Shown here piece by piece: positions 16,725 to 23,100 of a DNA stretch of 64,000 nt (within the stretch, counting starts at the first letter, position 1; the number at the start of each line of letters is the position of its first letter). Made by a program: the position numbers and the translations under genes. Source of the stretch: Prolixibacteraceae bacterium (lineage in GTDB: Bacteria; Bacteroidota; Bacteroidia; Bacteroidales; Prolixibacteraceae); NCBI GenBank assembly GCA_003457135.1, contig DMSQ01000006.1, forward strand, positions 206,554-270,553, written 5' to 3'. The notes under the pieces are model-generated. The model saw only the letters and a program-made list of their open reading frames with translations, was not told the origin of the DNA and made no database searches.

Positions 16725-17066
16725 TTAATTGACTGGTTTGTATTTCGCAATACTCTTTTTAATAAGCATAATCACGTTACGGAGATTAATACCGCGTGGG
16801 CAAACCAACATACATTTGCCGCAAAGCATGCATTTCCGGATTTCCGATTCGAGCTCGATCGTTTCGCCGCGCCGCAATAGGAGGTTCATTCGCCTGATAT
16901 TAAAACTGACCAGATCGCCTGCGCTGCAGGTAGCCGTGCATCCGCCGCACGATAGACATACTTTAAACGATGGTTCCATTTCGAGAATTTCGTTCAACAA
17001 CCTCCCGTCGAACTGATCGTAGTCAATCGTGCGTTGTTTAGTAATAGTGTAGCCAAAGTCTTTCAT
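16725..17066 (-). CDS. HdrC-like 4Fe-4S dicluster subunit (C2)
   Basis: A 113-residue ferredoxin-like protein with two 4Fe-4S motifs: CLSCGGCTATC near residues 37-47 and CMLCGKCMLVCPRG near 79-92. The second ends in the usual Cys-Pro. It is about half the length of the C1 subunit encoded at 19759-20466 and lacks that protein's C-terminal extension. HdrC proteins relay electrons between the flavin subunit and the CCG subunit. It is separated from hdrA by 440 bp but is 9 bp from the membrane subunit, so these two may have their own promoter. Confidence 0.85.
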   Translation of the reverse strand: MKDFGYTITKQRTIDYDQFDGRLLNEILEMEPSFKVCLSCGGCTATCSAGDLVSFNIRRMNLLLRRGETIELESEIRKCMLCGKCMLVCPRGINLRNVIMLIKKSIAKYKPVN

Positions 17067-17103
17067 TTTCCGATTTGAGTATCATTTTATGTTGTTTACC
17101 TCC

Positions 17104-17183
17104 ATTCCGTCCGAAAAAAGACACTTTCATTGTTCAATGCTTTACCTCGGACGGCGGACGCTTACTTGATCTGTCTTACTACT
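17104..17183. repeat. 80-bp imperfect direct repeat, copy A
   Basis: Begins ATTCCGTCCGAAAAAAGACA and is similar over about 80 bp to copy B at 17335. This copy contains inverted arms CCGTCCGA and TCGGACGG that could form a hairpin with a loop of about 30 nt. Confidence 0.6.
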
Positions 17184-17258
17184 AAGGTTAAATGTCATAG
17201 AATAAGGTTTTTACTTCTTTTTTTATACCTTCTTTTTTCTTTTTTTGATAACCTTAGT
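17181..17258. repeat. Perfect 10-bp inverted repeat
   Basis: Arms ACTAAGGTTA at 17181-17190 and TAACCTTAGT at 17249-17258 are exact reverse complements separated by a T-rich 58-bp spacer. It lies between the two direct repeats and could be the end structure of a small non-autonomous element. Confidence 0.5.
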
Positions 17259-17334
17259 ACAATTACGAGCAAAAAAGAAAACCACCTTATTACCTTATTT
17301 TTCTGAACTTCATATTGTCAAGAGGGCTGTTCCT

Positions 17335-17414
17335 ATTCCGTCCGAAAGAAGACACTCTCTTTGTTCAATATTTTCTTGCAGACGGGCGGGCTTTCTTAAT
17401 CCATATTACTACAA
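17335..17414. repeat. 80-bp imperfect direct repeat, copy B
   Basis: Begins ATTCCGTCCGAAAGAAGACA and aligns with copy A, ending at TTACTAC in both. It runs into an AT-rich segment with the small palindrome GCTCC-TAT-GGAGC, which resembles short dispersed palindromes of this phylum. Confidence 0.6.
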
Positions 17415-17506
17415 ATATTTCGCTCCTATGGAGCTTTATAGCAACTAATACCTCTACAACATTGAACTCCGCAGCTTTTTCTGACCACTGCGACTGAACA
17501 CTTTTT

Positions 17507-18529
17507 TCAATGACTCCTTAGCCATCCATTAACTTCCATTGCTGCCGATCGGGCATGCAAAATGGTATCGTTTACCGACATGGGAGCAGTACAGCTTCCG
17601 GCCAGAAATATTCCTTCCTGTTCCGAAAAATTCGACTTCAGGAACGAGTCCGTTGTTTTCAGAAATCCTGATTCCTCACAGCCAATGCCACAAGTTTCAG
17701 AAGCAGCGGCAGTTCCTTTACCGGCTTCCATGCCTGCCAAAAGTATCAGCAAATCAACATTCATTTTGAGTGGTCGCCCCGAAAGTGTATCTTCTGATTT
17801 GATCAGCAAACTTTTGTTGATCTTTTCCGAAGCTTCAGACAAACGTCCCCGAATAAATTGGATGTCATATTTTTCCTGTGCTTCGCGGTACAGTTCTTCG
17901 AAGTGTTTGCCGTACATCCGTAAATCCATGTAAAAGCAGTAGATTTCGGCTTCTGGTAAACGCTTCTTAAGTTCGATAGCCTGTTTTACGCTGGTGATAC
18001 AGCACACTTTCGAACAATAATGGTTGCCCGATTTTTCGTCGCGCGAGCCAACGCAATGCACAAAAGCAATTCGTTTCGGGTGTTTTCCTTCAGCAACAGT
18101 AATGTCGTTGCCAGTTTTGAACAATTCTTCGAGATCGGCTGATGTAATGACGTGATCGTAAATTTTGTAGCCGTACTCTTCTTTCCGGCGTGCATCAAAA
18201 AGTTCGTACCCGGTGGCAACAACTATGGCGTCGGCTTCCAGTTTATGATCGTTCGAAGTTTCAATGCTGAACTTTCCGTTTTGCCTGTGAATGGTGCGGA
18301 CTTCTGTTTTATTCAGAATAGAAAAGTCTTTGTTGCGGCATTTATCCTGAAGTTCGTCTATGATCTTTTCAGCGGGAGTAAAGGTTGGAAACAGGCATGA
18401 CCAGTTGTTCAGTTTTCCGCCAACCTGTGCTTCTTTTTCGATCACAGTTACCCAATGTCCGGTATCGGTTAGTGCGCTGGCTGTTTCTATTCCGGCTATT
18501 CCGCCCCCTATGATTACAATGTGTTTCAC
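17507..18529 (-). CDS. HdrA/QmoA-like FAD subunit
   Basis: A 340-residue flavoprotein starting with GTG at 18529, the only usable start because a stop lies three codons upstream. The N-terminal FAD loop is IVIIGGGIAGIETASALTD, with VIEKEAQVGGKL after it. The Hdr-specific block HCVGSRDEKSGNHYCSKVCC supplies cysteines near the flavin, and AGSCTAPMSVNDTILHARSA is the C-terminal FAD contact. It lacks the inserted and C-terminal ferredoxin domains of methanogen HdrA (about 650 residues), so its size matches QmoA or sHdrA (about 340-400). The family transfers electrons, and in some complexes bifurcates them, between Fe-S subunits. It lies 165 bp after the B1 gene. Confidence 0.85.
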   Translation of the reverse strand: MKHIVIIGGGIAGIETASALTDTGHWVTVIEKEAQVGGKLNNWSCLFPTFTPAEKIIDELQDKCRNKDFSILNKTEVRTIHRQNGKFSIETSNDHKLEADAIVVATGYELFDARRKEEYGYKIYDHVITSADLEELFKTGNDITVAEGKHPKRIAFVHCVGSRDEKSGNHYCSKVCCITSVKQAIELKKRLPEAEIYCFYMDLRMYGKHFEELYREAQEKYDIQFIRGRLSEASEKINKSLLIKSEDTLSGRPLKMNVDLLILLAGMEAGKGTAAASETCGIGCEESGFLKTTDSFLKSNFSEQEGIFLAGSCTAPMSVNDTILHARSAAMEVNGWLRSH

Positions 18530-18694
18530 AAATTCAGTTTAAAGTTTCAGGTTCCAGGTTGGCTATTTTGCGTTGATGTCTTACAATTGTTTCTTATTTC
18601 TTATTTCTTATTTTTCGTTCGATATTGGTTATTGAGCATTGAATATTGGATATTTTCTGTTCTTCAGATTTTCAAATTGACGAATCATAAATTT

Positions 18695-19759
18695 TCAGCA
18701 TCCGCAGCCCGTCATCATTGGTTTTCCGATCAGCTTACCATCTTTTCCGGCATATTTAAGGTCGGGATCGTAATGAATTCCCATTTTGTCGAGCAATGGT
18801 TCCACGTTGGTCTGATGCATTTGCATGCCCATGTCCCATGGATTGTAGCCAAGCACCAATCCTGCTAATTCTTCGTATGTCAGAACCGGAATTCCCTGTC
18901 CGTTTTCGCCGTAAGTTTTGCCTTCCATTTCTTCAATCACATATTGCCAGCGATCCATAAACATAGGACAGCCCGGGCAGTTACTCACAATTGCATCAGG
19001 CTTATAGGGTTCCATTGATTCAAATTTCTTGCGCGAATTAGAGACCGAATAACCGCGGTTCGACATCACCAGGTATTGCCGGAATCCAAACCCGCAGCAA
19101 TGGCGTCGTTCAGGGTAATCAATCACTTCGCCACCCCACGATTCGATCATGCCGGCCAGTACATAAGGAAATTCGGCGCCGCCAACTCCTTTTGAAGGAA
19201 ACATTTTGGAATAATGACAACCAATATGTTCTACAATTTTTAATGGTTTTCCTGTGTGTTGGTTTATAAGCGAAAATTTTTTTCTGGCGGCAATGTTTTC
19301 CCTGAATTTATAAATAATGTCGCCCGCATGAGCCACATTCAGTGGTACTTCAAATTCGCGCCCGGTTGCTCTTTTCAGGCAGTTACGGACTTTTTCCAAT
19401 TCAGAGGGAAATTCTTTCCAGGTTTCGATAATTTCGTTGTAGATGCCAAAAGAGGTGATGCACGAAATTGCCAGATTGTGATATCCTGCTTCAGTCATCA
19501 GCGCAAATTGCCTTGCTACAATGGTTTGTATGGTATCGAACGGAACAATATCTGCGTGGTAGCCAATTCCTGAACAAGTAGTGTGATGTGGATTTTCAAC
19601 GATATCTTTTCCCAGTTCGGTGCGCACAATCTTCAGGAAAGTCTGCTCTGAACCAGGGAAAAAATTTTGCCGGATGCAACTGCGAACATAGAAATAATGG
19701 TTATCAGCTATTTCTTTCTGATAATCCTGCCAAACTTGTATTTTACCTTCCCTGTACAT
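18695..19759 (-). CDS. HdrB-like CCG subunit (B1)
   Basis: A 354-residue heterodisulfide-reductase B-type protein. The C-terminal CCG domain is complete: EHIGCHYSKMFPSKG, RRHCCGFGFRQY and SNCPGCPMFMDRW give the C...CC...CxxC pattern that binds the noncubane 4Fe-4S cluster in HdrB. The N-terminal half has a diverged set (VRSCIRQNFFPGSE, TTCSGIGYHAD, ISCITSFG). The protein ends with TGCGC, an unusual Cys-rich tail. The stop codon of the C1 gene overlaps its ATG by one base, showing translational coupling. It would be the site where a disulfide, persulfide or similar thiol compound is processed; the substrate is unknown. Confidence 0.87.
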   Translation of the reverse strand: MYREGKIQVWQDYQKEIADNHYFYVRSCIRQNFFPGSEQTFLKIVRTELGKDIVENPHHTTCSGIGYHADIVPFDTIQTIVARQFALMTEAGYHNLAISCITSFGIYNEIIETWKEFPSELEKVRNCLKRATGREFEVPLNVAHAGDIIYKFRENIAARKKFSLINQHTGKPLKIVEHIGCHYSKMFPSKGVGGAEFPYVLAGMIESWGGEVIDYPERRHCCGFGFRQYLVMSNRGYSVSNSRKKFESMEPYKPDAIVSNCPGCPMFMDRWQYVIEEMEGKTYGENGQGIPVLTYEELAGLVLGYNPWDMGMQMHQTNVEPLLDKMGIHYDPDLKYAGKDGKLIGKPMMTGCGC

Positions 19760-20466
19760 TATTGCCGGGTGTGTTTGCCGTTGTTGTTGGTATTGATGTA
19801 TTTCACATAGTCCGAATAATCGTCCCCATCTTCAGTGAAACCCATGCTTTCGGCTTTTATTTTAGAGAAATGTTCAATTTTATCGAATCGCCCGAATCCG
19901 CCTGTAACTTCGAAAATCCGGTAAATTTCGTCCATCGCTTCCTGCGGTATTTTGCGCAGGGCGCCTTCGCCATCTCCCTGGTAATTGGCGCCAACCCGTT
20001 CATAAACTTCATCTCTGTTTTCGTAAATCCAAAGGCCAACCGGACCCTGTTCGGGGTGCAATTCAGGCACAAGGTTTTCAGGAAGAACACAATAACCGCG
20101 ATAAACGATATTCTCGCCTATCACCCGCTTTATGGCCAATTGCTGGCGTCCTTTCTCTGATTCGGTAAAGTAACCAAGTTCCTGTGATAAACTTCGTAAA
20201 GCCATAATAATCAGGCCTGGTGTATTGCCGCGTGGGCATCGGGTTGTACACGACATACATTCGCCGCAATACCAGATGGTATCACCTTTTAATAGTTCTT
20301 CAATTCGTTCTTCGTCTTTGGATTGTACAATTGCCGCAATAATTCTGGGATCGTAGTCGTAAAATTCGGCTGCCGGGCAAATGGCTGTGCAAATACCACA
20401 GTTCATACATGATTTCAGGCCTTCGATAAACCGGACATCCCTGGTAAGTTCCTGATAGAGTTCCAT
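19759..20466 (-). CDS. HdrC-like 4Fe-4S dicluster subunit (C1)
   Basis: A 235-residue protein with two 4Fe-4S motifs near the N-terminus, CMNCGICTAICPAA (about residues 20-33) and CGECMSCTTRCPRG (about 67-80), then a 150-residue extension. The segment AAEFYDYDPRIIAAIVQS and the DTIWYCGECMSC context match C1 subunits of sulfur-oxidiser Hdr-like complexes better than the short methanogen HdrC. It is the first gene of the operon with a TAnnTTTG box just upstream and is divergent from the unknown 601-residue gene. It is followed directly by B1. Confidence 0.86.
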   Translation of the reverse strand: MELYQELTRDVRFIEGLKSCMNCGICTAICPAAEFYDYDPRIIAAIVQSKDEERIEELLKGDTIWYCGECMSCTTRCPRGNTPGLIIMALRSLSQELGYFTESEKGRQQLAIKRVIGENIVYRGYCVLPENLVPELHPEQGPVGLWIYENRDEVYERVGANYQGDGEGALRKIPQEAMDEIYRIFEVTGGFGRFDKIEHFSKIKAESMGFTEDGDDYSDYVKYINTNNNGKHTRQ

Positions 20467-20486
20467 TTTTGGCTTTGTAGATAATT

Positions 20487-20494
20487 CAAAATTA
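20487..20494 (-). promoter_or_regulatory. -7 box of the Hdr-like operon
   Basis: Reads TAATTTTG on the minus strand, an exact fit to TAnnTTTG, 20 bp before the C1 start codon. It lies in the 151-bp region shared with the divergent gene at 20618. Confidence 0.5.
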
Positions 20495-20617
20495 GTTTTT
20501 CAAATATTAAGCTGGTTCAGTCTAAAATCTTATTTTCAATAAGTATAAGTGCATATTTTGTTTTTGAAATCTGAATACGCTATTTTTACCAACTTTATTA
20601 ATCAAGAATAAATTTCT

Positions 20618-22423
20618 ATGAGTTTCCATAATAACCCGCACACGTTTCATATCCCGGTTATGGGCCTGGGATATTCGATTGATTCTCCGATTAAAGTAGC
20701 CCATTATGGCATTTCATCGGTTATTTCGTTGGTTGACGATATTTCGATGGAAAAAATGAGGGAGTTTTATTGCAAAAAATTCAACTTACCTTTTCAATCC
20801 ATTTCACCAAAGGCAGAAGATCACCGCGCCAAGCGAATTACTGCCTATCTGAATACCGTTCAGGAAATTGTAAAACACAAATTCGAGAATCTTAAAAACT
20901 CCATTTCACATACTGAAGAAGACCTGAAGAAATACATCGATATGTTGCCTGAGATGTCGGAAATAAAATTGAAATTTAATCAGATGATCAACACCGGCAA
21001 CCTCAAACATAAGCTCAATGATTGGTTGCACGAAAATCTGGTTGCAGGCGAAATTGATGTTAATATTATGTCGAAACTGGATCGCGACCGGTTCGAAAAT
21101 GGCGAAAAGCTACCTTCCATCATGAGCGATGCACAATCGGCTTTACGCGGATTTGCCTTGAGCGACCTGAATTCCTCGATTGTTTTATCGGCAGGAATGA
21201 ATCCACGCCTTTATAGTTATCTCGAAGAATTTGAAGACTTTTACCCAAGCGCTGATCTCGAACTGAAGAAAAAAGTAATCCTGAAAGTGAGCGACTATCG
21301 GTCTGCCCTGATTCAGGGCCGATTCCTGGCCAAAAAGGGAATCTGGGTTTCGGAATATCGTATCGAATCGGGATTAAATTGTGGCGGACATGCCTTTGCA
21401 ACCGATGGTTTTCTGATGGGTCCTGTTTTGGAAGAATTCAGAACAAGCAAAGAACAACTGATACAGGCTGTTCACGATATTTATGTCAAAGCATTAGCCG
21501 ACAAAGGTAAACCTGTTCCTGAGAAACCATTACTGGTTAAAATTACGGCGCAGGGAGGAGTTGGCTCTAATACCGAACACGAATTTCTGATGAACTATTA
21601 TCAGTTGGATTCTATTGGCTGGGGAACACCGTTCTTACTGGTTCCCGAAGCAACAACCGTTGATGAGCAAACCCTTGAAGTTTTGTGCAATGCCAAAGAA
21701 GATGACCTTTACATGAGCGAAGTTTCGCCTTTAGGTGTTATTTTCAATAATGTACGGGGCACAGGGATGGATCTGAAGAAAGAGGCCCAAAACAAGCTTG
21801 GAAAATACGGTTTCCCCTGTACTAAAAAATACCTGGCCCTCACGCCTGTTTTTACTGAAGAAGGAACCTGCACCGCATCGAGGGAATTTCAGCACAAGAA
21901 AATTCAGGAGTTGAAGGAGCAGAACCTGAGTGAGATGGAATTTGAAAAAGAGCTTGGTAAAATTACGGATAATGCCTGTTTGTGCAATGGTCTGACAGCC
22001 TCGACACTGATGGCTCACGGATTGGATACCAAAATGGAAGGCACTGCCGTGAGCATTTGCCCGGGACCAAACCTGGCTTATTTTTCGAGCACTTACACGC
22101 TGAAAAAAATGGTTGACCACATATACGGCCGTACCAATGTGATGGAACGTACCGACAGGCCGAACCTTTTTGTGAAAGAGATGAAAATGTACATTGATTA
22201 TCTGGGTGGGAAAATTGAAGAAACCATCAAACCTGTTTCAGATAAACAGAAAAAGTATTTTGATGCTTTTCAGGAAAACCTGAACAAAGGATATGAGTAT
22301 TATAAAGACTTGTTTCAGAAATGTAAAACCCAGTTGGAAGATTCCACTTCAAAGAATAACCTGATGCAGGATCTGGAGAATATGAAGATTGAGCTTATGG
22401 CGCTGAAAGCAAAACTGCTTTAG
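20618..22423 (+). CDS. Conserved-looking 601-residue protein of unknown function
   Basis: No family was recognised. The N-terminus HIPVMGLGYSIDSPIKVAHY resembles the start of FMN-dependent TIM-barrel proteins. Two strongly patterned segments follow, SGLNCGGHAFATDGF (about residues 250-264) and KITAQGGVGSNTEHEF with DSIGWGTPFLLVPEATTVDE (about 310-350). The second half has several cysteines in likely ligand contexts: KYGFPCTKK, EEGTCTASRE, DNACLCNGLTA and SICPGPN. The C-terminal 80 residues are helical and coiled-coil-like. No signal peptide or membrane helix is present. It is divergent from the Hdr-like operon with a short shared promoter region, so a joint redox role is possible but unproven. 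Confidence 0.75.
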   Translation: MSFHNNPHTFHIPVMGLGYSIDSPIKVAHYGISSVISLVDDISMEKMREFYCKKFNLPFQSISPKAEDHRAKRITAYLNTVQEIVKHKFENLKNSISHTEEDLKKYIDMLPEMSEIKLKFNQMINTGNLKHKLNDWLHENLVAGEIDVNIMSKLDRDRFENGEKLPSIMSDAQSALRGFALSDLNSSIVLSAGMNPRLYSYLEEFEDFYPSADLELKKKVILKVSDYRSALIQGRFLAKKGIWVSEYRIESGLNCGGHAFATDGFLMGPVLEEFRTSKEQLIQAVHDIYVKALADKGKPVPEKPLLVKITAQGGVGSNTEHEFLMNYYQLDSIGWGTPFLLVPEATTVDEQTLEVLCNAKEDDLYMSEVSPLGVIFNNVRGTGMDLKKEAQNKLGKYGFPCTKKYLALTPVFTEEGTCTASREFQHKKIQELKEQNLSEMEFEKELGKITDNACLCNGLTASTLMAHGLDTKMEGTAVSICPGPNLAYFSSTYTLKKMVDHIYGRTNVMERTDRPNLFVKEMKMYIDYLGGKIEETIKPVSDKQKKYFDAFQENLNKGYEYYKDLFQKCKTQLEDSTSKNNLMQDLENMKIELMALKAKLL

Positions 22424-22483
22424 AAAGTTTCAGGTTCCAAATTCCAGGTTCAATGTTTGTCTTTTAAATTTAAAGTGTTTTTA

Positions 22484-22777
22484 TTAGTAAGGCCTTTTTT
22501 TGACATCCTGATAAGTATTCCAAAAACTAAGCAATTCTATATCATCTTTCTGATTGACTTGATAAAATAAAGTAATCTGTTTACATACCACGCACTTTCT
22601 TACATTGCCTTCAACAGTTAACGGGTATTCAACTATTCCAGCTTTTAAATTAAAAAGTATAGCTTCAACATTATTAATAAAATTGAGGGCATCAATATCG
22701 CTCCATTCCTTAAGAAGGTAATCAATATTCCCATCATACTCGAAAGAAGCAGTTGTGGTCCAGATTATCTTTCTCAT
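22484..22777 (-). CDS. RelE/ParE-superfamily toxin
   Basis: A 97-residue protein with the compact ParE/RelE pattern: an N-terminal strand (KIIWTTTASFEYDGN), two helices (LLKEWSDIDALNFINNVE), then strands ending VRKCVVCKQITLFYQV and IELLSFWNTYQDVKKRP. Such toxins act on gyrase or on ribosome-bound mRNA; which applies is not clear. The ATG overlaps the stop of the antitoxin gene by 4 bp (ATGA), the standard coupling of type II systems with the antitoxin first. It is intact in length. Confidence 0.8.
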   Translation of the reverse strand: MRKIIWTTTASFEYDGNIDYLLKEWSDIDALNFINNVEAILFNLKAGIVEYPLTVEGNVRKCVVCKQITLFYQVNQKDDIELLSFWNTYQDVKKRPY

Positions 22778-23019
22778 TTTATAAGGTTCGGATATTTTTC
22801 TCTCATTTTATCCATAACTTCTTCATGAGTATGAATCCTACCTTCCTTAATATCTTTCTGTCCTGATTTTATTGCTTCTCTTTCTTGACCCGTTAAAGAT
22901 AGCCGCTTTAATTTTGACACTTCTCTTTTTAATGTATTGGAGAGCTTTTCAATGATCGCCTCATCTTTAATTTTCATATATTGCTCCATAAAAAGACGTT
23001 TTTCAAATTGTATGTCCAT
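22774..23019 (-). CDS. Antitoxin partner of the RelE/ParE toxin
   Basis: An 81-residue protein from the ATG at 23019 (MDIQFEKRLFMEQYM). An upstream in-frame TTG at 23046 lies inside the predicted -7 box and is unlikely. It is charged and helical (EAIIEKLSNTLKREVSKLKR, EREAIKSGQKDIKEGRIHTH, EVMDKMREKYPN), fitting an antitoxin with a C-terminal toxin-wrapping helix. No clear DNA-binding fold is identified. The toxin gene follows with a 4-bp overlap. Confidence 0.72.
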   Translation of the reverse strand: MDIQFEKRLFMEQYMKIKDEAIIEKLSNTLKREVSKLKRLSLTGQEREAIKSGQKDIKEGRIHTHEEVMDKMREKYPNLIK

Positions 23020-23043
23020 ATTGAAAGTGTTTATTTTACTATG

Positions 23044-23051
23044 CAAATTTA
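23044..23051 (-). promoter_or_regulatory. -7 box of the toxin-antitoxin operon
   Basis: Minus-strand TAAATTTG, an exact TAnnTTTG match 24 bp before the antitoxin ATG. It supports the shorter start. Confidence 0.5.
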
Positions 23052-23100
23052 ACGATTAAACTTTGTTTTTAGTTCTATTCCGAAAGATGAAATTTCATTT

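Larger units (their letters stand above)
17067..17506. other. 440-bp non-coding gap inside the Hdr operon
   Basis: No convincing gene is present on either strand. The gap holds two 80-bp imperfect direct repeats, a perfect 10-bp inverted repeat between them and a small GCTCC-TAT-GGAGC palindrome near 17420. In sHdr operons of sulfur oxidisers a small hyp gene lies at this position, between A and C2; here only repeats are found. Confidence 0.6.

Noticed and set aside
19588..20160. 190-codon plus-strand frame over the Hdr C1/B1 genes
   Set aside because: Shadow of real minus-strand genes with complete Fe-S motifs; no start signal or family match.
18541..22452. Shared AAGTTTCAGGTTCCA segments near 18545 and 22428 as ends of a mobile element
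   Set aside because: Short, low-complexity intergenic sequence; no transposase or target duplication in between.
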